Shown here: positions 9,901 to 21,900 of the stretch, one piece after another
Numbering within the stretch: position 1 is the first letter of the stretch
Layout of the letters: every line of letters begins with the position of its first letter
Source of the DNA: Apostichopus parvimensis
Taxonomy: Eukaryota; Echinodermata; Holothuroidea; Aspidochirotida; Stichopodidae
Length of the DNA stretch: 25,674 nt
NCBI GenBank assembly: GCA_000934455.1
Contig: KN884691.1
Coordinates: forward strand, 12,701-38,374
Direction of reading: 5' to 3'
The notes under the pieces: generated by a model
The model's database searches: none
Seen by the model: the letters and a program-made list of their open reading frames with translations, nothing else
Told to the model about the DNA's origin: nothing
Translations under genes and position numbers: made by a program

Positions 9901-12900
9901 CAGCCAATCATATAAAAATACAATGGAAATTGGTTGATAACAAGAGCTCAAAACATTAAAAATTGTAAACAACATATAAGACGTAAAATAATATACATAT
10001 ATAAGAAAACGCACCTATAAAATGTACAAAACATGGATAGGGTTAAACTACCCTTGGTAAGAATATAGCCAATTGTGCCCGTTGTGGAATCCTCCTGCCT
10101 CAGTCTCATAAAATTGTCCCTCCCCTTCCCTCCCCTACCCCCCACCCACCCCCTCCCAAATGCTTAACACTTATCCATCACATCAATGCTATGACAAGTT
10201 TTCTCATGAGCTCATCCTCACGTGAGCCGAAGCATTTGCATCGTCGAGTCAGCATCCCTGACAGATCGAAAATTGGAAATATTCAAAGATTTTCAGCTAA
10301 ACATTTAACAAAGTTTCACTGCATTAAAATGTCCTTCAGTATTTGATATGATTTGATATGAGAATGAATAATTCAAATTTTAATTAGGCCAACAGAGAGC
10401 AAATTAGAGGACTTGTTTTTCCTTTTTTTTTTGCTTTACATCGTTCTACTGTCCTAATTCATAAAGGTTTTTTTCTCCTAATTTTTTATTACAAATGCAA
10501 ATGAGCATGTAAATATATGGTGACCTTTTGTCATGTTGCAGTAACAGAGATTGTTTTTTGTTTTGTTTTTCTTCTTTTTTAATTGCTAGCTTCTCATTGG
10601 TCAATCCATTGCATTATTAAATTTCAAATTAGAGGGAGTTATTATATATCTATTGACATTTCTATAACCTGTGTCGGAATCATCAAAACTGGTTTACTTT
10701 TGAAAACAAACCAGTTTTTTAAGTCAGTCGTTGAGTTGAAAACTGTGAAAGCCGAGTCCCTAAGGAGGACCTCATGTGGTTTCAACGGTTTTTAGTTACC
10801 TCATTATTTTCAGTTAAAAATTAATATTTTTCTATATTCTTGCAACTTGGTAGGTCCTCATAGAAGGTCAGTGACAGTTCAAAGAAAAAAAAGATTTCTT
10901 TCTCTCCCAAAATCATTTGAGGATAAAATTTTCTAATACTATGATTAAAAAAAACTTGAAGCAATGGTTTCTCTTTTACTGTAATTTATGAACCTTTCAT
11001 TACAGAGTAAATTCCTCTACAACATGAAAGCCCTAGTGGACCCTACGAGCACCCAGAATCGAAGGGTCTTAAGCGACAACTACGGTGTAACACTACCAGC
11101 TCTTGTGGACAAGAAAGCATCTAAGGTTTGTCCCGATGTCCGGGGATGGGAGGAGGGGTATGGAGGTGGGGGGGGCTGGTTCATTCCTACTCATTATGAT
11201 TTGTGACTAAAACGATGGAATCATATGATGTGTGTTATGTATTTTTCTGAAAAGAGATTGAACATCAAATGCCTGAACTGAATACAAATCAACAAGGAAG
11301 TCATTCTCCAGTAAACATTTATTCAGTCAAGTTTAGTAAAAAATTTTGAACCCTCATTATAATTACTAATTTTAATGATTAAATTTGTTATTATTAATAG
11401 TAATTATTGTAATTGCTATTGTAGTGTAGTGGAGGGGGTGTAGTGCCGGGGGTTATGGAGGGTTATGTTGCAGACGTAAATCCAAAACTCATAGCTTCTC
11501 ATGGGATCTTGAGCACTTTACATTTCCTTCGATTAGGAACGTGTAAGGAAAGAACGTGGGCCCCTTTTCAACAGAAAGGAAATGACTTTGAAATAAAGAA
11601 GTTTGTACATATCTGTTATTAGCTGCGATGTAAAATTTTTGTGGTGCTTCTTATCATGTCTGATCGTTTTCATTTAGGTTCCACAAGTAAAGGCAGTAAC
11701 AGGATCAACGGTGGAACATCTTGCTGTGCTTCCAAGGGCAAACAGAGTTGATCCACAGGTAAATATACAGTCTATTTAGAGGTGTGTTTAATACATGGCC
11801 ATCTGTTAATAATACATAAGTCATACTGGGTGACTTCAGTATAATATTCTATTCAGTCATTGTATTTATGTGTGTGTGTGTGTGTATTCTACTCATGGTA
11901 TGTTTGTTTCTGGGAGGAGGTGATGGGTAGTTGGTATGGAGCTGAGGTTTGTTGGGCAGAGGGGTGGGTGGGAAGAGGGGTGGGTGGGGAGAGGGGTGGG
12001 TGGGGAGAAGGAACTGACCTTGCTTCTTTGGATGAACCAAAGAGCTCACACTTAAACACTGCCCTCTCCCCACCCCCAACCCCACCCCCTTGTCCTATTG
12101 TATTAAAAGTGTTACATAACATCACTTCTATTCTATATTGGGAAGAAACTTTCAAGAATCAGATGGCATCGATATTTAATATTTGATTTATATATAAACT
12201 ATCTAGGAGGGTATGATAAATTGATTAATAGAAATCTCGTTTTGATCTGGCCGTTGCGAGATAAAAAGTTTTGGACAACATCACATCTTCTGTTTCTTTT
12301 GTCATCTGTAGCTTAACCCACCTCCAATACATGAGGCTGATGCTAGGAAGGGAATTCTCAGTCTTATCGAGAGAGGACTGATTCCACCAGCAGCTGAGTT
12401 GACCCTTGACCCCAATCCTGTCAGACACAGAGCAGTAGAGTTGCACGACCCCACGGAAAAGAAGGACAACAAACTCGGACCTGGAGGGTTTGGAGGTTAG
12501 AAAATCGGACTAAATTGAAGAGTGATCTCACTTTGTATAGATAATTGGTGAAAGGGAGATGGAAATGTCTTCCATTTTGGGATATTCCTGTGACTAAAAA
12601 TGATTTCTTAGCAAAAATCACTGGGAAGTTTCTGTCTTTAGGTCAAGAGCACATCCTTATAGAACTTTCTTCAAAAATATTTTTATATAATATTAAAACT
12701 ATTTCAAAGGATTTTTCTTTTCGTTTTGGTGACATTTTTGGAATGCATCTCACAGCATCAGGAGCGGAATGAGTGATGTTATCATATCAATTGTGCCAAA
12801 AATGTCTTTCATTCTTCTGTACAATATTTAAATCATTGATCCACAGAGGAGGAACATAATATTTCTACCCACAAAATGATGTATTTTGATGAAATTGTAA

Positions 12901-15900
12901 ACAGAGAGAGCAATCCCGCAGGTCAATAAAGTGTTCTAATTTTATTCACATTCCCACGGATAATTCAATAAGAGGATTATCGTAGGAAAGTAAAGCCTTT
13001 GAAGAGCATATATGTGGTGATTACATCACTGACCGCTTACCTGTGACCCTCTCCCAAAAGTAAGATATTTCTTGTCTTCAAAATCTGCTCTCCATCTTTT
13101 ACCCTCGTGTAGTCTGTTGGCGACAGTGTAGCAATTTTGCGATACCATACCGGATAAATTTGTTCCCCCCCCCCGTTATCGATACATTTATTAATTTTCA
13201 ACCCAGATGGTACTTACAATTTGGCACATGTTAAAGTCGACGTCGAGAATTTACACCAGACTTCAGACTCTCTGGCTAAGCAGGCCGCCGTGTCACCGAT
13301 CATCGCTAAGGTTCCCAGTAGCGCGCTATCGGGAGACGACCTGTCCTCGAACCAGTCTCCAGCCAGGTCACGTGCGACGTCGGCGAAATCCAGCAAAAGT
13401 CAGCTCGTTCCTCTGAAGACCATCGAACCCCTGGTAAGTTGAATTCAACGATTAAAGATCCCAAAACAACTGTGACTTTTTGGAAAAAACCAACTTGCGT
13501 TATTTCTTCATTTGGGGTTATAATATAGTTAAGATTATACCAAAGAGAGCTTCAATATGTAGCTTAAACATTCAAGCCTAATGCAACAACTTCTTTGGTA
13601 TGGGCGTAAATGTTGAATTCTTATTTTAAAACTAAGACCCTTCCACGATGCAGTTGATTAGAAACAAAGACAAGCTGCAGCAAAGCTGCAAACCTCCTTT
13701 AGTAAAGCTGAATCAGTATCAAACAATAGGAGTCTGGCTGCAGCCTGCTGCAGCCCCCCTCGGCATCCTACTTTAGACAGGGCTAACCAACTAGGCAAGT
13801 CTAATTGTACTATCATGTCGTTTTGTTTTCTGTGATTACTGCTCAGTATGAAAACTCGTCTGGGAGGAACTTAAGTACACTTAGGAACTTAAAGTACAGT
13901 ACAGCATTGCCACTCAATGCTTTGTTTTGCAAATAAAGTTTCTAAGCGAGAGTAGTAATAAATTTGATCGATTCGTTCACTTATTTCGGACAATACTCTG
14001 AAGGTTTGGTATTTGGTTGTCAGAAATTGGTGACCAATGCACCGAGCTGCTTTAAAAAACTTACCCATAATCTACTATTAATTTTATTCATCAGCCTCCA
14101 CCAACGACACCGGCCAATGAATTCAAGCACCTCAGCCATCGATTTGTGATACAGAACGGTCGCACCAGGGAAAACGGAAAGGACTATCTGGCATTTAAGC
14201 AGCATTTCTGTCTGTCCTGGGGGAGCATCGTGACGACGCTGAAGTATCTCGAAAAGTTCATGAGAAGTTACGCTGTACCTTTGGCATTCATAAATGGAGA
14301 CAAGTGAGTTTATTCTAATATACCGCTATTTGTGCTTTAAATTCAGGTTTCTTCAACGAATCTGTGATCATGTAAAACGTTAGTTGCCATGGTTACAGGC
14401 ACACAGTACCACATGCAATAGATAAAACTTTTATTAATGCACAGCAGTGGTTGACAACCTTTTTGTGGAAGTTCACTTCAAAACACTCTCTCCTCACTGG
14501 CCCATTAATACCCTCCTATGTACTTACTACGTAAAAGACGATTCTCTCATCAGTTGACACCTCTAACCGATTGTATTTCTTGGTTTTCAAATCCCAGGAT
14601 GAGGGAAAAGGCAAGCTCTACAGTTCTATACTAATTTTTTTTTTTTTGGCAGTAGTGCCCCCTACCCTATCCCTCCCTCAACAAAAAATTACTGTTTGTT
14701 TGAAGGGGATAATTTCCCCCCCCCCCCGGTTGGGAACCACAAATTAAGTCACAATAGGAGAAATTTATACCATCGTTTACTAATAACGTTATATTTTGCG
14801 TTGAGTTTGTCTTATTCTGATTGCTTAGCTAACTTGAAAGTTGAAAGTATACTGCCAAGGGAAACAGTAGGTTCTATATTATTTTATACTTTTTATTATT
14901 CCACCAAAAACCACACCAATAATGAAGAAATTGGGAGTAAAAATTCAAACTTTTGCAAAATATAGCAACAAAGCATTATATGCAACACAAAATTTTCTGT
15001 ATTAGATTAACTTGACGATAATACATGGTTATTGTTTGGACCAGCCACACAGTAGTAATCACATAGATCATGAATATTGATGGAAAGCTATTCAACAAAA
15101 TTGAATACTAATTATCACTCAATTCAGTCAGAAGTGGGGCTCACCCAATAACACAGTTTTTTGGTCTAAAATCTTAGTAAATATTGGAAGCGAAGTAAAA
15201 TTAACTGTAATTAGTTGATCAAAAAAGGAAAAGATTATTTCCTTTCAGCCAGTTTTCAAGAGGTGGTTGGTGATTCTCTTCTCTTTTGCCAGATTGGCCG
15301 ACTTAGCGATCGAGAGTGAACTAAGCAAACCGCCACGAAGGAAAGATTTCCTCGGCGTCATCATAAACATCGACGACGTCAGGACCCTCATCGAGAAACC
15401 GGGCCGGAGATACAAGGGTCACGACGGGAGGGACGTGGCCGCGACTAAAATCCAGTCCACGTGGAGACGGTACCAGGATCGGTTGGCGTATCTGGACTAT
15501 CGGAAGCAGAAGTGGGCCGCCGGTGTCATCGCACTGTCGTGGGTCATGCATGTCAAAATGGCAAAGGTCAAAGGTCAGCTGAAGGTCAGGAGGAGAATAG
15601 AACTGGACGCATTTAGGGAACGGTTAAAGGTAATTAAAAAATGCGACCGTGATTCGATTTTGGAAATCGATTCTTCCTTGTCGTGTCCTTATACCCACTA
15701 TTTGAGTCTTTTAAAATTCAATTCTTTAAAAACTCGTCTTTTTATCATGTACCGTGATGACCAATCTTGTTTTTAGTTGTCTTAACCTTGTTTATATTAC
15801 TTTTATGAATTTTTTTTTTCTTTGTGATATTGCTTTGATTAATTTATTCCGTTTATTTACTCTGTACGTATCTTATATTTTGATGTCATGTCAAAGGTCA

Positions 15901-18900
15901 CCCTAGTAGTACTGCACTCTTCATAATGGTTCGACATTTCCCATGATATTAATGAATAAACTACTCCCCATCAGAGAGGCATAAAGGTTCCATGGTATAA
16001 GGCATCAATGCTTGTCACAGGTTCATAGTAACTCTAAATGGTTAGAATACAACAAACATTAACAAAAGCATTTTTTGTTCGTCATCCTAAGAAATTTCCA
16101 TTTTTCAAAACTGGAAATTTTCAATATATGGTGTATTTGTTTTTTTACTGTCTTCTGCCAGTATTATTAGGAAAGGTGATGTCAAGATGCCTTCACCTTA
16201 TAGTGCATATTTCTGAGACTGACTCAGTCCCAAAGATGCCCAAATCAAATGAATCTTGAAGGTAACATAACCAGAAGATTATTTTTTTCCCTTTTCTCCT
16301 TCCAGGGCTTTCAGCACTCTTGGAAACGAGTCAAGTCATCACGTCGAGTTCTGGTCCACGTCCCATCGTTAGGTTATTCTCAGAAGATTAGATCCACCAT
16401 AAACGACTTTAATATTATTCAGAACCAACAGATGGGAAGGTTGTGCGACTTAGTCGGTAAGTTTGACAGGAACTTTCAGGGAAATCATGTTAAAAACTGA
16501 CAAAAAACATGTTGGCGGCGCACACAGCATCGACCACATCAAAAAATCTCACTCTGCAGTAATGTTTACTTAGTCTGGTAAGTTAAAGGGTCTTTTCATG
16601 GTTTTGCTTCATTTTGCAAAAATCATGTTTAAAGGGTGTTTACAGCATTATCTGCTTTGACATTACGTTAATCCGTAAGTTAAAGGGACATTACAAGTCT
16701 GGTTCAACAGTTTGCATCGTTTTTGAGGGGGTTAAAGAGGGGGTCAAAACAGGGTTGACCATATTGAGTAAGAACAATGATTTTAATAATGGAAAGAATG
16801 CAATAAGAAATGAAATATGGAGGTAAGATTCTTTCACATGTCACCATCAATGTTGGGACCTTCTTCTCACACTGCTTTAGACTTTAATAGATATTACTTG
16901 CCTAGAAAAAAAGATTTTGCATTTTGTTAAAATTTCACCCTTTTTTTGTGCCCCTTCTGTGAATATCGATGCTTGGTAAAAACTCTACAGAAGTCAGAAG
17001 TGTTATCTGGATTAGTGATTGCTCTCATTTCAGATCCTAACGTTGATGTCATCTACGTTTCACCCGTCACCATCAACGACGAGACCCTTCAATACTACAA
17101 CAAACTCCTGGGCTTGAGGTCGGCCGTAGAGTCCGGAACTGTAGAATCACAGAAGGACATGTCCTCCCGTTTCACCATAATTATTCCAGAGTCGGTGAAT
17201 AGTTTTCCTGTAAGTATAAGGATAACTGGTCTTGTACCTTCTCATGGTGCATTTGTTTCATGTTTCATAGCATTAATTGGTGTATTCAGGAAGTAAATTA
17301 TGCGTTAAAATTGGCAAATTGTTATACGAGTACAAAGATGTATAGCAATTTTCGTACAGAGGAGCCATAGTATTTTTATGCCAAATTTAAACATTAAATT
17401 ATTTCTTTGGCATATGTAGAAAATAAATATTTGTATTTTGTGTTGCATGTTGGAATTGTTGTCGTTGGCTATGATTTGACATGTAAAAAGTAGAGAGGAG
17501 GTTACAGAGGGCGCTATTGTTCAATTGTGTTATTATATTGCTATTTCTTTTGTACAAATTTGAGTCTTATTGGAAAAACAGATATTTAACCATAAGCGGA
17601 TTCTGACTGGTAAACCTTTTACGAGTTATCAGAAGAAAAAGTCCACGAGAATAATCTGACCTTATTCGTTGTGCCCCAAGGACATAATTTTGGTGCTAAA
17701 ATGTTTTCATGTTCAATGTTTTCATGTCAAAATGGATGACTGACAAGTTTGAATGTTTCCTCATCGACAGACTCACAGCATGTGTCTGGCTACATTCCTC
17801 AAGTACAGTCCGAGAGCCTTGAGAAGAATTAAAAGCCTCGTGGCAGGAAAAGAGGCTTACATCGTCCCCGGTGTCATGCACAAAGACGATCTGTCAGTTG
17901 CCCAAGAATTGAGTAAGTGATATATGGGAAGGTTCCCAGTGGTACATGGTAAGGTTCCCTGTGGTGCATGGTAAGGTTCCCTGTGGTGCATGGGAAGGTC
18001 CCTGTGGTGCATGGTAAGGTTCCCAGTGGTCCATGGTCAGGGAAGACACAAACCGTTCTGTTTTGCTCCAACAGTACTCGTGCATAACCTGTATTTACCT
18101 GGAAGTCATTATTGCGTTTGATTTTTCATATTTATCAATAATTTAATGGTCGACTTCTCTTTCTCTTAGATTAGCTGTTCTATTTTAGTTTCTGCAGTCA
18201 TGTATTTGATTTAAGTCCCTTCAGCCTGTTTTTGATGTTAGGTTCTGCAGTCCTGTTTTTACAATATAGAATACAACACCACGGGAGAAGAATATGTAAG
18301 CCTTGGCTCTCAGTCATGCCATTGGTCAAATACAAGTAGTTGTGTACATTTTGTTATTTTCAGACTTACCAGTCCTAGGCAGTGAACCTGAAGTAGCTCA
18401 ACTGTATTCAACAAAGTCAGGATCAAAGAGGATATTTGCCAGTGCTGGAGTTGCAGTTCCACCCTCAGATTACGATGTTTACAGCTTGCAACAGGTGAGA
18501 ATATGGAACAACCACCGATGGACAGAGAGAAATATGTGTATGGATAACTGTGCACTGGTTACTGTATCAAATATGTGTATGATAATATGTGTATGGATAA
18601 CTCTGCACTGGTTACTGTATCAAATATGTGTATGTATAACTGTGCACTGGCTACTGTATCAAATATGTGTATGGATATCTGTGCACTGATTACTGTGTTA
18701 CCCCAACAAATTTACACCGAATGCAAAATACAGCTCTGACATCCACTGTTTCTTTGCATTTCTTTCTTCCACCTCTAGTTACACGAGAGCATCGCACAGT
18801 TGGTGACGGAAAATCTGGACGTGAAGACGTATCTGTTCAAACTGGACGATGAGTTTGACGGTAGAGGGATAGCTTACTGCCACATCACAGAGAATCTAAG

Positions 18901-21900
18901 ATGCCACGCTTGGGCCAAGAAAGAATGTCTGAGATATGGAGAGAAATGGAGCAATAAATGGGCACAGGTTTGTGGCAGAAAAGGATTAAAATGTATTGAT
19001 CTAGGGATTAAACTACTCCCCTCCCCTTCCTCCTCTTCTCCCTCCCCCAATGCAACTCTCAGTTACCCATCACTACAGGGTAACCTATCTGTTGCTATCA
19101 AGGAAACCACAGAACATGAAATGATGGTGAAGACAACCTCTGACCAAGGCTTTAGCGAGAAATCTGTCCATTTGTGTGCATACACCTATGTTGTGATGCA
19201 GTCTTCATGCTTTGGAAACCTTTTCCAAAGCTACCCGTCTCAAGTAAATACTGATATGTTTTGCGAAAAGTGTAAGAGAACCTATTTAGAATTCACAACA
19301 TTTTGATGGTAAATAAAGGCTGATTTGTCCACCTGAAAAAAACTGTATGCCTGCACCTATGTTGTGATTCAGTCTTCATGCTGTAGCAACCTTTTTAAAC
19401 TTTTTAAAATTGACACCAAGGCTATGAATTGGACTTCCTGTACCATCTGTTGCTGGCTTCTGAGGTCTGTTTCTTTACATCAACTAACCTCTAAATGAGA
19501 TTTATTTCAGTATTTTTTAATTTTCCACCTTCCAGGAACCAGCATTTGTTAAAATCCATGCAGAAATTCCTGATGTTCTAGCCAAATTTGCCCATCCAGT
19601 GAACAAAAAAGTTTTTGCGACTTGGGACAAATTTTTGGAGTCGTTTTTAAGCCAAGGTAAGATATATATAGAAGATCTTCTTCTTTCTCTATTGTTATGA
19701 AATATTTGAGTAGGTACTCAAACAAGACCAAAGCTCATTAATGGGCCTAAATTTGAGATGATTAAGAATTACAACTTCTTAACAGTTGTAATGAAGACTC
19801 AAGTTTATACTGTGAGTGTAGATGTACAGTATGAACCAACTAAAGTCATGTGACCTCTCTACATGAGAGTCAATCTTGACATTGCAGTTGTTAAAAGTTA
19901 ACCGAAAATTATGCAAACAACCAGTTATTGTGACATTCTTGTAGTTGCCCCCTGACTGCATTTGTTTCTTCGGTTCGCTACTTGTTATAATCCAAGATAA
20001 ATTGCATCAACTCTGTGTCTATCACATTGACCATTCAGAGTTTGATCAGAGTACTCAAATTGTACGATAAATTTACATAATTTATGATAATTTATTCAAC
20101 ATTCAGGCGGTGTGATAGAGGCGTGTCCTCCGTCGGATAGCATCACAGCGTTGACGGTCAACATGCTGATAGAACCGGACGGTCACACGAGCATGGTCTC
20201 GTGTGGAGACCAGATTCACGCGGGTACGCCTTACGCATGCTGGGGACTCTCCGTGCCGCAGAGCTCCGTAGATCCTTCGCAGCTGACGAGGGCGTGCTAT
20301 AAGATAGCCGACAGCTGTAAACACAGAGGTGTCGTGGGATATTTCGCAGTAGACTTTGTCACGTTCATCGACCCTTTCACGGTAAGTTGAACAAGCACCA
20401 TAATTTGACAGTTTGAATGAAGCAGAGAGATATGTAAGGAAGGTTTTGAATATATCTTAGAAATAGACAGTTCTGTTTAGTATGTATTTGAGATGTATTG
20501 GTTTTTTCAAAGATTTAATGCAAAGGGGGTTTCTTCCCCACTTTGAAAAGTGGTAGTGGGGGAGGGGAAGGGGCAAAGGAGTATGTTTATTCCCCTCACT
20601 TTTCTACTAGTGAGATAATCCACCCATAGACATGGATCCTTTGTAACAGCATAAATAGTGCCAGCAATCAGATGACCAAGTTTTTTAGTTTCTTATAACA
20701 TATTATACACCCGACTTTGATTTCTTCTTGAAATTTGTCAATAAAAGCTCACATTTCGACGGAACACTAAAAACTCGTACAGTTTTTAGTGTTCTTTTTT
20801 TTCGCAACTTTTTAATGCCGACATAATATCGACAGCAAATTTAATTCTCCCGACCACTCTGTCTTTCTGCCGCCCCTCATTTTGATAGCATCCCAACGTC
20901 ACCGATTATGACACTTTCTTTGGAATTTTTAAATTTATTTCTTTATTTATTTTATGGGGGGAATAAAGAGAGAACAAGAATTGTGGGCGGTGGATCTTAA
21001 CCTGTGGTACGACGACAGCATGGCCATGACACAACTGATGCTGTACGTGACTGACGGAACCCTGGATGTCGACTCCTGCCTCTTCAACATCCGTCCTCCT
21101 AAGAAGGAGAAGAAGAAGAACTTACGTAGGGTCAGATACGAGGACCTCGATCCAGAGGTGAGACAGTGGCGGAGCTAGGGGTATTGGTCAGGGGGGGCGA
21201 GAATGGTCTGTAGGGGCGCTTTCGACACTATCTAAGCGGAGCGCCACCATTGGTTGGCGCAGAACGTACAGAAATTTTTTGAGTAAAGATACACTCTAGA
21301 TCGCCGGAAATGACCCTTTCCGGGCCTTGCTAATTTGCAGATAAACGAAGAATAAATAGGTGTTATCGCCATTTTGTCAGAAAATTACACCAACAAAATG
21401 TGACAAATGTCAATAGGTAGATGAGAGCGCAATAAAAAAGTCAATAATCGCAAATAGGTAAAAAGCTGAAAAGGGCGCCAGCAGTCCATTTGAGTCCGTC
21501 AGGGGGGGCATCCGCCCCCCCTGACTGTATGGACGCTCCGCTACTGAGGTGAGATGAGTCTTATTTGATCGTAATTGTCTTAATTATTTAGGACAATGAT
21601 CAACCTTCTTGGTGAAGGTATAAATAATGTCTTTGTTTGTCGTCTATTGTCTTTTGTCTTTAACTATATAAAATTAATGTCATAAATGTTTCCCTGATAG
21701 TCTTATGATAACCTGAATTGTACTTCTGCAGATACTCAGTTTGAGTATGATTAAATGAATATAATAATATTGGATGACAGATCTGTTACCTTGGTTTAGG
21801 GGGATAACAGGGGTGAGAGTTGAGTTTCTTGGCGGTTGGGGTGGTGGGGTGGAGGGGGGTGAGGTTTCTTAGTAGCAAGAATGAGTAATATGTCATCATG

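Noticed and set aside
11849-12186. Overlapping open frames on both strands in intron 7
   Set aside because: They arise from TG, G-rich and C-rich simple repeats that lack stop codons.
12481-13215. Nucleotide-binding P-loop at GPGGFGDG (exon 8/9 junction)
   Set aside because: It lacks the GK[ST] ending of a Walker A motif and lies in a linker-like, low-complexity context.
15321-15551. Minus-strand open frame
   Set aside because: Shadow of IQCH exon 11.
17874-18085. Minus-strand repeat-rich open frames (TTG-type repeats of H, G, T and P)
   Set aside because: Translation of the 22-bp minisatellite; no protein family.
18968-19306. Extension of exon 16 to 19306 as coding
   Set aside because: Family-like sequence stops at the CAG|GTTTGT junction, and only the spliced form joins exon 17 in phase with conserved sequence.
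20103-20324. Minus-strand open frame
   Set aside because: It is a shadow of IQCH exon 18, whose + strand frame is in phase with both neighbours and matches the family.
20762-20803. Rho-independent terminator
   Set aside because: The shape fits, but it lies in a eukaryotic intron, so a bacterial terminator reading is not meaningful.
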